64,000 bases of DNA. It comes from Solimonas aquatica (GTDB taxonomy: Bacteria > Pseudomonadota > Gammaproteobacteria > Nevskiales > Nevskiaceae). The stretch's first letter is position 1; every line of letters starts with the position of its first letter. The position numbers and the translations under genes are program-made. Below are positions 22,358 to 30,191 of this stretch, piece by piece. The stretch spans positions 1 to 64,000 of the forward strand of contig NZ_FOFS01000015.1 of assembly GCF_900111015.1 (NCBI RefSeq), given 5' to 3'. The notes under the pieces are model-generated. The model was given only the letters and a program-made list of their open reading frames with translations, was not told the DNA's origin and did no database searches.

Positions 22358-22834
22358 ATGGCTCGCGGCGTCAATAAAGTCATTCTGATCGGCAATCTCG
22401 GCAAGGACCCGGAGGTCCGCTACTTTCCCAGCGGCGATGCGGTGGCCAATGCCACCATTGCCACCACGGAAACCTGGAAGGACAAGCAGAGCGGCGAGCA
22501 GAAGGAAGCCACCGAGTGGCATAACGTGGTGTTCCCCGGCAAGCTCGGCGAGATCGCCGGCAAGTATCTGAAGAAGGGCTCCAAGGTCTACGTCGAGGGC
22601 TCCCTGCGCACCCGTTCCTACGACAAGGACGGCCAGAAGCGTTACGTCACCGAGATCCGCGTGCAGGACATGCAGATGCTCGATGGCAAGCCGGGCGGCG
22701 GCTCGGCGAGCATGGGCGAGGAGCGCGGCAGTTACTCGGCGCCATCTCCCTCGCGCAGCAGTGCCCCGGCGCGCAGCGCCGCGCCGGCACCGGCGGCCGA
22801 CGCGCCGTTCGAGGACGACGATATTCCGTTCTGA
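22358..22834 (+). CDS. ssb: Single-stranded DNA-binding protein
   Basis: About 158 aa. The N-terminal OB fold begins [18 protein letters not shown]; a Ser/Ala/Pro-rich linker follows, and the acidic tip DDDIPF binds SSB partner proteins. It coats single-stranded DNA in replication and repair. ATG 22358 has GGGAGG just upstream, preferred over the ATG at 22346 that contains this site. A bidirectional terminator follows. Confidence 0.97.
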   Translation: MARGVNKVILIGNLGKDPEVRYFPSGDAVANATIATTETWKDKQSGEQKEATEWHNVVFPGKLGEIAGKYLKKGSKVYVEGSLRTRSYDKDGQKRYVTEIRVQDMQMLDGKPGGGSASMGEERGSYSAPSPSRSSAPARSAAPAPAADAPFEDDDIPF

Positions 22835-22854
22835 ACAACGGCAGGCACAAAAAA

Positions 22855-22889
22855 ACCGCGCGCAGCTTCTGGCTGCGCGCGGTTTTTTA
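22855..22889. terminator. Bidirectional terminator between ssb and a P450 gene
   Basis: The stem CCGCGCGCAGC / GCTGCGCGCGG is flanked by an A-run on the left and TTTTTT on the right. It can stop both ssb and the converging P450 transcript. Confidence 0.9.
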
Positions 22890-22896
22890 TGAAACT

Positions 22897-24267
22897 TCAG
22901 TGCCGGTAACCCTTCACCCGCACCTTGAAGTCCATGGCCGGGCCGGGCGTGGGCGCAGTCTTGGTCTTGAGCGTGTAGTTCTCCGGCTCCAGCGCCAGAT
23001 CCAGCTTGTAGAACACGCGCGCCATCGACAGCGCGATCTGCACTTCCGCCAGGCTCTTGCCCAGGCAGGTGTGCGGACCGCGGCCATAAGGCGAATAGGC
23101 GCCCGGCGCCATGTGTTCGGCGCGCGGCTTTGCGTAGCGGTCGATGTCGAACTTCATGGGCTCGGGGAAATATTCCGACATGAAATGCGGCACCGAGGTG
23201 CCGATGTAAATCATCTCGCCGGCCTTGATCTGATGGCCTTCGAAGACGAAGTCCTTGGTCGCGCAACGCATCTGCGCCACCGCGATCGGATACAGGCGCA
23301 TGGTCTCCATGATCGCGCCCTGCAGTGAAGGAATGCGCTTCATCAGCGCGGTTTCGTCGATGTTGTCGCCGCCGGCGAACAGCTCATCGACTTCCTTGAG
23401 CACACGCGCCTTCACCTCGGGGTGCTTGAGCACGGTGTAGACGATGGCGGCAGTGGTGTTGGCCACGGTGTCCAGGCCGGCGACATAGGGACCGGTGAGC
23501 GAGACGATCAGATCGCTGGCCGGCATCACCTCCGGCGTTTCCTTGTGCGCGGCGTAGATGTCATCGATCAGATTGCGTTCCGCCTCGGGCACTTTGCCGT
23601 AGCGGCGCTTGGCCTGCTCGATCATCTGGTAGCCGAGTTCGAAGACCCGCGCCTTGGCCTTTTTGTATTTCGGGCGCTTGAGCAGAATCTTCGGACGCTG
23701 GCGGGTGACCAGCACATTGAGGATGTGCAGGATGGTGGTGCGTATGTCCTTCACGTACTCAAGCGGTGCAGCACCGGTGAGAATGGTGCCGAGCTGGTCC
23801 ACCACCATGTATTGCATGCCTTCCACCACCGGCACCAGCTGGCCCACTGGCCAGTCGCGCGTGAAGCAGCGGTCGGTGATCGCGAGCAGCTCCTGGTAGC
23901 GGCCCTTGATGGATTCCTTGGAATAGCCGTTGCGCATGATGTCGCGAAGCTGCTTGTGGGCTTCGCCGTCGACACCGGTGAGCGTGCGCGTGGCGCCGTA
24001 TTCGGCCACCAGGCCTTCCCAGAATTCCTTGGAACGCAGGCATTCCTTGCCTTCACGGGTGCCGAGAAAATTCGCCGCTTCCACACCGGCGATCAGCACA
24101 TAAGGATTGCCCAGCACGTTCAGGCGGCACACCGGCCCGTACTGGCGGTAGCAGTTCACAAAGAACTGCGCGGGATCGCGCGCCATGGCCAGCACGCTGC
24201 CCAACCAGGGCAGGCCACGGACTTTCGGCGTCGGACGCAAGGGCAGGGAATCGGCGGCGATGTTCAC
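22897..24267 (-). CDS. Cytochrome P450 (class E-like)
   Basis: About 456 aa. The haem-ligand loop is SPYGRGPHTCLG with Cys401; the usual first Phe is Tyr here. The I-helix motif is AGLDT and the K-helix E-x-x-R is ETMR. The N-terminal pattern (proline-rich RPTPKVRGLPWLGS without a membrane anchor) suggests a soluble enzyme of the CYP51-like/eukaryote-like branch. No ferredoxin or reductase is adjacent; the ferredoxin at 59133 could serve it. The start is GTG with a weak ribosome site. Substrate unknown. Confidence 0.92.
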   Translation of the reverse strand: MNIAADSLPLRPTPKVRGLPWLGSVLAMARDPAQFFVNCYRQYGPVCRLNVLGNPYVLIAGVEAANFLGTREGKECLRSKEFWEGLVAEYGATRTLTGVDGEAHKQLRDIMRNGYSKESIKGRYQELLAITDRCFTRDWPVGQLVPVVEGMQYMVVDQLGTILTGAAPLEYVKDIRTTILHILNVLVTRQRPKILLKRPKYKKAKARVFELGYQMIEQAKRRYGKVPEAERNLIDDIYAAHKETPEVMPASDLIVSLTGPYVAGLDTVANTTAAIVYTVLKHPEVKARVLKEVDELFAGGDNIDETALMKRIPSLQGAIMETMRLYPIAVAQMRCATKDFVFEGHQIKAGEMIYIGTSVPHFMSEYFPEPMKFDIDRYAKPRAEHMAPGAYSPYGRGPHTCLGKSLAEVQIALSMARVFYKLDLALEPENYTLKTKTAPTPGPAMDFKVRVKGYRH

Positions 24268-24414
24268 GGCGGCTGTCCAATAAATGAGTCAGGCCCTCTT
24301 GTAGCAGAGGAACTTAACCCCCAACTCCTCCGGTCGGAGGAGGCAGGAACCTGATTGCGAAGCCGGACTGGCATGGCGCTCGCGTAAGACTGGTCCTTGG
24401 GCAAGGAAGTGAAG

Positions 24415-25203
24415 ATGAAGATCCGGATCTGGGCGACATTCGTGCTGACGCTGGCGGCGGCCACCGGCGGCATCCTTTATTTCCACCATCTCAAGATGCA
24501 GGAGAACCGCGAGCTGGCGCGGGTGGCGCCGCCGCCGGCCGAGCCCGCGCAGCCCCGGCCACAGCCGGACTATCCGGTGCCGCCGCCGCCAGCCGACGCG
24601 CCGCCGCTGCCGGCGCTCAACGACAGCGACAGCCGCGTACTCGCCGCCGTCATGGCCTTGTTCGGCCAGCAGCGGCTCTTGCCCCTGCTCCTGCCCCAGG
24701 AGCTGGTGCGCCATTTCGTGGTCACGGTCGACAGCCTCGACGGTGAGGCGGTGCAGCTGCGTGATCGTCCGCTGCGCAATGTGCCGGGCCTGCCGCTGGT
24801 GGGGCGCAGCGAAGCGGGCCTGTGGTGGAGCCCGGACAACGTCCGTCGCTATCAGCCCTATGTCGCGCTGTTGCAGGCCGCCGAGCCGGCGCGGATGGTG
24901 GATGTCTATTTCCGGCATTACCCCTTGTGCCAGGCCGCCTATCAGCAGCTGGGCTATCGCGGCCGCTCCTTCAACACGCGGCTGGTGGGCATCATCGATC
25001 ACCTGCTCGCCACGCCGGTCGTCGAAGGTCCGATCGAGCTGGTGCGGCCCAAGGTGCTCTACGAGTTTGCCGATCCGAACCTGGAGGCCTTGTCCTGGGG
25101 CCAGAAGACCTTGCTGCGCATGGGGCCGGACTACGCGGCGATCGTGATGGCGAAGCTGCGCGCCATCCGCGCCGAGATCATCAGGCGCGGCCAGCAGCAA
25201 TAG
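24415..25203 (+). CDS. DUF3014 domain protein, membrane-anchored
   Basis: About 262 aa. A single N-terminal transmembrane segment (IWATFVLTLAAATGGILYF) is followed by a proline-rich linker (~40-68) and a periplasmic domain matching DUF3014 (RPLRNVPGLPLVGRS, LVRPKVLYEFADPNLEALS). Function unknown. ATG 24415 has AAGGAAG at 24403-24409; an in-frame TTG at 24397 is less likely. No operon partner is certain, though the next genes on this strand are also envelope proteins. Confidence 0.8.
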   Translation: MKIRIWATFVLTLAAATGGILYFHHLKMQENRELARVAPPPAEPAQPRPQPDYPVPPPPADAPPLPALNDSDSRVLAAVMALFGQQRLLPLLLPQELVRHFVVTVDSLDGEAVQLRDRPLRNVPGLPLVGRSEAGLWWSPDNVRRYQPYVALLQAAEPARMVDVYFRHYPLCQAAYQQLGYRGRSFNTRLVGIIDHLLATPVVEGPIELVRPKVLYEFADPNLEALSWGQKTLLRMGPDYAAIVMAKLRAIRAEIIRRGQQQ

Positions 25204-25315
25204 CGGCGCATGGTTCATGTGCAGTTCATCTGCGCGGGGCGCGGCGCTGCTGCGAGCACTGGTGGCCCGCGCGGGGCGATGCGATGATTTCGTGCAGATT
25301 CCTTCCGGAGCGCCC

Positions 25316-25720
25316 ATGAGCAGGATATTCGCCGGCATCGCCTTGAGCGGCAGTGTGCTTCTGCTCCATGCCTGTGCCACGCACGCGCCCGCCGCCGACG
25401 ATGGCCTGGAGAAGAAGCTGGCGCAGCAGGGGTATCGCCAGGACGGCAGCGTGCAGCGCATCCAGAACTACCGCATCGACGGCTGGAACTTTGTCGATGA
25501 CACCCATCTGGTGTTCACGGCCGGGCCCTCGCGGGACTATCTGATCACCACCCTGACGCCGTGCACGGCGCTGCGCGGTGCCGATCAGATCGGCTTCACC
25601 AGCACCGGCCAGGAGGTCACCACCCTGGACAAGATCGTGGTGCGCGCCATCGGCTTCACCGATCAATGCCCGATCAAGGCCATCGATGAACTCAAGCGCG
25701 TGAAGAAGGAAAGCAAATGA
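25316..25720 (+). CDS. Small lipoprotein, DUF6491-like
   Basis: About 134 aa. The lipobox is in LSGSVLLLHAC. The mature part has IQNYRIDGWNFVDDTHLVF, resembling the DUF6491 family of short proteobacterial lipoproteins, and two later cysteines (TPCTAL, DQCPI) that could form a disulfide. Function unknown. ATG 25316 was chosen to give the signal peptide. Its stop overlaps the next gene's start (ATGA), so the two are translationally coupled. Confidence 0.7.
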   Translation: MSRIFAGIALSGSVLLLHACATHAPAADDGLEKKLAQQGYRQDGSVQRIQNYRIDGWNFVDDTHLVFTAGPSRDYLITTLTPCTALRGADQIGFTSTGQEVTTLDKIVVRAIGFTDQCPIKAIDELKRVKKESK

Positions 25721-26235
25721 GGAAGCGCTTCGCGCCCGCCGCCGGCCTGCTGCTGAGCGCGCTGCTCAGTGCCTGCGCCGCCGTCACGCCTTATCAGCCG
25801 CTGCATGATGGCTACGGATATTCGGCGCAGCTGATCGAGAGCAATCGCTACCGGGTCAGCTTCGCCGGCAGCTCGGCCACCCCGCGCCAGACCGTCGAGA
25901 ACTACATGCTCTATCAGGCCGCCGAGCTGACCCTGCGCAGCGGCAGCGACTATTTCATCATCGCCGGCGGCGGTACGCAGAGCAGCGGCAGCAATGCGCC
26001 CACGCTGAGCTTCGGTTTCGGCGGCTTCAGCTTCGGCGGACACGGTGGCGTGGGCATGGGCGTGGGTACCAGCACCGGCGGCGGCCAGCAGCTGCAATAC
26101 ACGGCCAGCGCCGACATTCTGGTGTTCAAGGGCAAGAAGCCGGACAACAATCCGCAGGCTTTCGATGCGCGCGAGGTGAAGGCCAATCTCGAAGCGCAGA
26201 TCCAGCGTCCGCCGGCAGCCGCTGCGGCACCGTAA
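25717..26235 (+). CDS. CC0125/CC1285-type lipoprotein
   Basis: About 172 aa. The lipobox is in LLLSALLSAC. The conserved pattern TPYQPLHDGYGYSAQLIESN and RYRVSFAGSS...VENYMLYQAAELT matches this lipoprotein family. The C-terminal half has a glycine/serine/phenylalanine-rich stretch (FGFGGFSFGGHGG) and a short acidic/lysine end. Function unknown; an outer-membrane location is likely from the absence of an Asp at +2. Coupled to the preceding lipoprotein by a 4-bp overlap. Confidence 0.75.
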   Translation: MRKRFAPAAGLLLSALLSACAAVTPYQPLHDGYGYSAQLIESNRYRVSFAGSSATPRQTVENYMLYQAAELTLRSGSDYFIIAGGGTQSSGSNAPTLSFGFGGFSFGGHGGVGMGVGTSTGGGQQLQYTASADILVFKGKKPDNNPQAFDAREVKANLEAQIQRPPAAAAAP

Positions 26236-26308
26236 GCAGGGCACACGCGCTCACGACCCTGACGCGGGCTGGTATCGTTGCGCCCCCTTTTTTGGATTGC
26301 GCAGCGTC

Positions 26309-27184
26309 ATGAGCCACTTGCCCGCGGAAGAACTCCATTACCTTGATGTCGGCGGCACACGCCTGGCTTATCTGCAGCGTGGCAAGGGCCCGCTGCTGCT
26401 CTGCGTGCATGGCTTTCCGGATACGGCCTACAGCTTCCTGCCGGTGCTGGAACGTCTGGCGACGGCCGGCTATCACGCGGTGGCGCCATTCCAGCGCGGC
26501 TACGCGCCGAGTGCGCTGGCGGCCGACGACGATTACCGCGCCGTCACCCTGGCGCAGGATCTGCTGGCCCTGATCGAGGCGCTGGGGCAGGGCCGCGCGG
26601 CGGCCGTGGTGGGCCACGACTGGGGCAGCGTCGCGGCGCAGCTGGCGGCCAAGCAGCGGCCGGAAGCGATTGCGCGCCTGGTGCTCTGCGCGGTGCCGCA
26701 TCTGCGCCGCTTCTTCCTGTTTCCCAGTCTCAGACAGATCGCGCGCTCGCATTACATCTTCCGCTTCCAATTGCCGCGCTGGCCGGAAGCCGCGCTGGGT
26801 CGCGAGGATCACGCCTGGCTGGAGCAGGTGCTGATCCGGCGCTGGTCGCCGGGCTGGCATTACCGCGAGGCGGATCTGGCGCCGGTCAAGGCCTGCCTGC
26901 GGGATCCGCAGCGGCGTCGCGCGCTGCTGGCCTATTACCGAAACCTGCCCGGCGCGCTGCTGGATTCCGCGCAGCGGCGGCTGGTGATGGCGCCGATTCC
27001 GCAGCCCACACGGATGATTTACGGCACGGACGACGGCTGCATCGGCGCGGAAATGTTCGATGCCCAGGAGCAGCTGTTTCCCGGCGGACTGCAGCTGTGC
27101 CCGGCGCCGGGCATGGGACATTTCATGCAGGCCGAGAATCCAGCCTGGTTTGCCGAGCGGGTGCTGGAGTTTCTGCGCGCCTGA
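26309..27184 (+). CDS. Alpha/beta hydrolase, epoxide hydrolase-like
   Basis: About 291 aa. The oxyanion-hole motif is HGFPDT, and the nucleophile motif GHDWGS has Asp rather than Ser, as in epoxide hydrolases and haloalkane dehalogenases. The catalytic His is in PGMGHFMQAENP near the C-terminus. Asp nucleophile plus HGFP favours epoxide hydrolase. Cytoplasmic (no signal). ATG 26309 removes a 4-codon extension. Confidence 0.82.
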   Translation: MSHLPAEELHYLDVGGTRLAYLQRGKGPLLLCVHGFPDTAYSFLPVLERLATAGYHAVAPFQRGYAPSALAADDDYRAVTLAQDLLALIEALGQGRAAAVVGHDWGSVAAQLAAKQRPEAIARLVLCAVPHLRRFFLFPSLRQIARSHYIFRFQLPRWPEAALGREDHAWLEQVLIRRWSPGWHYREADLAPVKACLRDPQRRRALLAYYRNLPGALLDSAQRRLVMAPIPQPTRMIYGTDDGCIGAEMFDAQEQLFPGGLQLCPAPGMGHFMQAENPAWFAERVLEFLRA

Positions 27185-27189
27185 AGCGC

Positions 27190-27399
27190 TCAGGACTCCG
27201 CTTCGGGCGTTTCGGGCGGGGCCGGCGTTTCGCGGCGCAGCTGATCCAGGCGCCGCCGGGCTTCGGCGGCCTCGGCCTCGTCGCGCTGCTTCTGGGCCTT
27301 GCTGCGTCCGAAGCGCAGGCGATTTTCCGCCGCCTGCTTTTCCGCGGCTTCACGATTTTTCTGCTTGCGGAATTTGTTGAGATTGACGACGTCGCTCAT
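27190..27399 (-). CDS. DUF4169 family small protein
   Basis: About 69 aa. It starts MSDVVNLNKFRKQKNREAAEKQAAEN-like and continues with RFGRSKAQKQRDEAEA, the signature of DUF4169. It is very basic and charged and is predicted helical. Function unknown. Convergent with the epoxide hydrolase-like gene, 5 bp apart. Confidence 0.8.
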   Translation of the reverse strand: MSDVVNLNKFRKQKNREAAEKQAAENRLRFGRSKAQKQRDEAEAAEARRRLDQLRRETPAPPETPEAES

Positions 27400-27459
27400 G
27401 GCAGGTTGCCGGAATCCCCGACGGGTGAGGGTTTCGCCGCAGATCTTGATACAAACCGA

Positions 27460-27631
27460 TACAACTTGCCCGGCGTTCGTGACTGCAGGCAGGAGCCGGG
27501 CTCATTACGATTTTGCTCAGGGCCACCCTCCACAGTGGATTGCTGCCTCAATCCCACTCACGGCCCTCCGTCGCTACCCCTGGTGACGGGTTGTGCCGAG
27601 CCCCGGTTCCCCTACCGGGGCTCGGTTTTTT
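27460..27631 (+). ncRNA. Candidate structured small RNA with its own terminator
   Basis: No open frame fits this stretch, yet it ends in a perfect 12-bp terminator stem (CCGAGCCCCGGT 27596-27607 / ACCGGGGCTCGG 27614-27625) plus a T-run on the plus strand. Upstream, AGTGGATTG (27534-27542) pairs with CAATCCCACT (27549-27558, one bulge) inside GGGCC/GGCCC (27520/27562), and CCGTC/GACGG (27568/27585) forms another hairpin. The nearest upstream plus-strand gene ends 276 bp before the proposed 5' end. I do not recognise the family; the 5' end is a guess. Confidence 0.5.
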
Positions 27632-27769
27632 GGGGAACGCAAAGCAGGCGTGCGCGGCGGCTGACGTGGCCTGTCGGCAAGGGCTGACAGGTGGGTCGGG
27701 GCCGGCCCCGATGTGGCGAAGGCGGCCGTTTTCGACAATGGGCTCATGGACCTACATGAGGGACCGCAG

Positions 27770-28057
27770 ATGTCGACGAACCAGCCCAGCGCCACGCCTA
27801 TTCCGACCCGCCCGCTACGCCAGTGGCCGGTTGGCGTCCGTCTGCGCTTCAATCCCGAGGCTCAGTTCAATGAACACTACGAGCCCCTGCGCGGCCGGCC
27901 GGTGCTGGTGCTGTCCGAGCTGCAGCTGATCGGCCCCAGCAAGGGCCAGTACTCCTGGCGCCAGCAGGTGCTGTCGCTGAGCACCTGCAAGGTGGGCTGG
28001 GCGCGTCCCGATCAGCTCGACCTGCTGCTCGACGAGCAGGAGCGCGAGGCTTACTGA
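27770..28057 (+). CDS. Hypothetical protein
   Basis: About 95 aa. ATG 27770 is preceded by GAGGGA at 27758-27763. There is no signal peptide or membrane segment. The sequence (RQWPVGVRLRFNPEAQFNEHYEPLRGRPVLVLSE, here given in part) looks like a small SH3/KOW-like beta domain (LRGRPVLV ... WRQQVLSLSTCKVGWARPDQL), but no family is recognised. A terminator follows at 28083. The RNA element just upstream could be its leader. Confidence 0.6.
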   Translation: MSTNQPSATPIPTRPLRQWPVGVRLRFNPEAQFNEHYEPLRGRPVLVLSELQLIGPSKGQYSWRQQVLSLSTCKVGWARPDQLDLLLDEQEREAY

Positions 28058-28082
28058 GGCCCGCAGCCTTCGTTTCATTCCT

Positions 28083-28125
28083 GGCCGTCAGGCTCCCTGA
28101 GTGCCTGGCGGCCTGGTTCCTTTTT
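28083..28125 (+). terminator. Probable terminator
   Basis: GGCCGTCAGGC (28083-28093) pairs imperfectly with GCCTGGCGGCC (28102-28112); TTTTT follows at 28121. It ends the hypothetical gene. Confidence 0.65.
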
Positions 28126-28195
28126 CCTGTCGCTGCACCGTTCCGCCCGGCGCGGGCTGATGGCAGGGTCCGGCCTCGCGTCACGGCCGCCAGAC

Positions 28196-28217
28196 CCGCA
28201 GGCGCGCGCAATTCACG
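28196..28217. repeat. Copy of a dispersed repeat half-site
   Basis: GCGCGCAATTCACGGATAGGTTC here resembles GCGCGCAAATCACGGATCAGTTC at 35414-35436, the right arm of a longer inverted repeat. It lies about 50 bp before the next gene's start. Seen only in these two places in the window. Confidence 0.5.
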
Positions 28218-28265
28218 GATAGGTTCTAAGCTTGCCCTTCCCCCGTTTGTTTCCAGGAGTCGGGC

Positions 28266-28712
28266 TTGAACCAGCACACCAAAAAGATCCTGATGGCCGC
28301 ACTGCTGTCGGCTGGCGTTTCCGCGCTGCCGGCGCTGGCGCAGAGCGGCAGTCCCGCCGCCGATGAGAAAGCGCCGGCCCTGAAGCATTCCAGCGCCGCC
28401 GGCGACATCGAATGGCGGGCCTGGGCCCAGCAATATCTGCAGGGCGTGAAGCCCGACGAGGCGGTGGCCAATGCCGAGTCGCGCGGTGCCATCGGCAATG
28501 GCATCGATGCCATCGACGCGGCGCGCGAGGTCTGGACCGCGCAGTACGGCGCCGCCGCCGTGGCGCATCAGGAACCCTTCCGCTCCTATCGCAAGAACAA
28601 TCTCTGGCTGGTGGCCAGCCGCGCCAGCAAGGGCGAGCTGGGCAAGGGCCTGATCGCGGTGCTGGACCGCGACAGCGGACGCGTGTTGCGCGTGGAGCGC
28701 GGCCAGCAATAG
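28266..28712 (+). CDS. Secreted protein, NTF2-fold immunity-like
   Basis: About 148 aa. It starts with TTG preceded by AGGAG (28255-28259); this start supplies the basic residues and hydrophobic core of the signal peptide (KKILMAALLSAGVSALPALAQ). The mature part has IDAAREVWTAQYGA, EPFRSY...NLWLVASR and a VLDRDSGRVLRV end, a pattern like the small NTF2-fold immunity-type family (YbbC/Imm-NTF2). No toxin gene is adjacent, so an immunity role is not supported by context. Confidence 0.6.
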   Translation: MNQHTKKILMAALLSAGVSALPALAQSGSPAADEKAPALKHSSAAGDIEWRAWAQQYLQGVKPDEAVANAESRGAIGNGIDAIDAAREVWTAQYGAAAVAHQEPFRSYRKNNLWLVASRASKGELGKGLIAVLDRDSGRVLRVERGQQ

Positions 28713-28738
28713 GCGCTGACGCGCCGGTCCAGGCCAAG

Positions 28739-29500
28739 TCAGGCCGCGGCCTGACGCCTGCGCTCGATCAGCTGGTAGGCGGCGGTGATCTCGCGGGTCT
28801 TCTGTTCCGCGACTTCCCGCATGGTCTCCGGCAGGCCCTTGGCCGCCAGCTTGTCGGGATGGTTCTGGCTCATCAGCAGCCGGTAGGCCTTCTTCAGCTC
28901 CGCATCGGAGACGCCGGGTGGCACGCCCAGCACCTGATAGGCGTCGGCCAGCTGCTGCTCGGCATTGGTCCCGCCCTGCTGACCGCGCAGCAGCGCTTCC
29001 AGGCGCTGCAGCTCGGCCGGCGGCAGGCCCAGGCCGCGGGCGATGCGCAGCAGCAGCGCGTGTTCGGCCTCGTGCAGCTGGCCATCGGCGGCGATGGCCG
29101 AGAGCTGCACCTGCAGGAACATCTGCAACAGGAACGGCTGACCGCGCGCCGCCTGTGCGAAGCGGGCGACTTCGGCGTCCAGATCGAAATCCGCAGCCTT
29201 GCCGCGATTGAAAGCCTGCTGTGCCGCCGCGCGGGCATCGCCGTGCAGGTGCAGGCGGTCGAAGATCTGCTCGGCGATCCGGATCTCTGCTTCGCTGACC
29301 CGGCCGTCGGCCTTGCACACCGCGCCCATCACCGCGAAGGTGCTGTTGAAGAACTGGTTCTGCAGCTCGCCCAGGCCGCGCACCACGCGCAGCTGCAGGC
29401 GTGGGGCCAGGAAGTAGCCGAGCAGCGCTCCGATGAGCAGTCCGGTCCAGCCGTAGACGAAGAAGCCGATGAGACCGGCAATGATGACGAGCGCGTTCAT
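28739..29500 (-). CDS. djlA: Co-chaperone DjlA
   Basis: About 253 aa. Order of parts: an N-terminal transmembrane segment (ALVIIAGLIGFFVYGWTGLLIG), a TerB-like helical domain (~50-165), and a C-terminal J domain with the essential HPD (NHPDKLA). It stimulates DnaK ATPase at the cytoplasmic face of the inner membrane and has been linked to envelope stress signalling in E. coli. Length fits DjlA. Divergent from the glycosylase gene. Confidence 0.93.
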   Translation of the reverse strand: MNALVIIAGLIGFFVYGWTGLLIGALLGYFLAPRLQLRVVRGLGELQNQFFNSTFAVMGAVCKADGRVSEAEIRIAEQIFDRLHLHGDARAAAQQAFNRGKAADFDLDAEVARFAQAARGQPFLLQMFLQVQLSAIAADGQLHEAEHALLLRIARGLGLPPAELQRLEALLRGQQGGTNAEQQLADAYQVLGVPPGVSDAELKKAYRLLMSQNHPDKLAAKGLPETMREVAEQKTREITAAYQLIERRRQAAA

Positions 29501-29568
29501 CCGCCGATTTTAGCGTGCCTCGCGCAGCCTCGACGCCAGCTTTCGGCGCAGGGCATGATGCGCGCCCC

Positions 29569-30120
29569 ATGCCAGCGCTGCCACGCGAATTCTATGATCG
29601 GGACACCACGCTGGTGGCCCGTGAACTTCTCGGCAAGCTGCTGGTGCATCGGCTCGGCGATGAAACACGCATCGGCCGCATCGTTGAAACCGAAGCCTAT
29701 CTGGGACCGCACGATCTGGCCGCGCACAGCGCGCGTGGCCTCACCGAACGCACCCGCGTGATGTTCGGTCCGCCCGGACATGCCTATGTGTATCTGATCT
29801 ACGGCATGCATCACTGCTTCAACGTCGTCACGCAGGCCGAGGGCCATGCCTCGGCAGTGCTGATCCGCGCGCTGGAGCCAGTGCAGTCCCTGAGCCTGCG
29901 CGCGCAGGGGCCCGGCCTGCTGTGCAAGGCCATGGCCATCGACCGCAGTCACAACGGCGTGGATCTGTGCGGCGCGTCGTTGTACATCACGGCGGAGCAG
30001 AACCCGCCGCCACTGCGCATCGTGCGCCGGCCGCGCATCGGTGTGGACTACGCCGGCGTCTGGGCGCGGCGTCTGCTGCGCTTCTACATCGCCCGCAATC
30101 CGCATGTCTCCAAGCCGTGA
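29569..30120 (+). CDS. DNA-3-methyladenine glycosylase (AAG/MPG family)
   Basis: About 183 aa. It excises alkylated purines in base-excision repair. Family features: LARELLGKLLVH at the start, the catalytic Glu in RIVETEAYLGPHD, and the intercalating-Tyr region PGHAYVYLIYGMHHCFNVV. ATG 29569 gives the usual length; no strong ribosome site is seen. Divergent from djlA with a short gap. Confidence 0.93.
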   Translation: MPALPREFYDRDTTLVARELLGKLLVHRLGDETRIGRIVETEAYLGPHDLAAHSARGLTERTRVMFGPPGHAYVYLIYGMHHCFNVVTQAEGHASAVLIRALEPVQSLSLRAQGPGLLCKAMAIDRSHNGVDLCGASLYITAEQNPPPLRIVRRPRIGVDYAGVWARRLLRFYIARNPHVSKP

Positions 30121-30191
30121 ATGCCCGGGCTGTCTTTCATCGCCGCCGCCAAGCTGATTGAATAGACGCCGGGCCGATGAGGGGTGATGCG

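Noticed and set aside
27460-27631. 6S RNA, SRP RNA or tRNA-like identity for the structured element
   Set aside because: The conserved SRP GGAAG/AGCAG loop, the 6S central bubble context and tRNA T-loop patterns are not seen.
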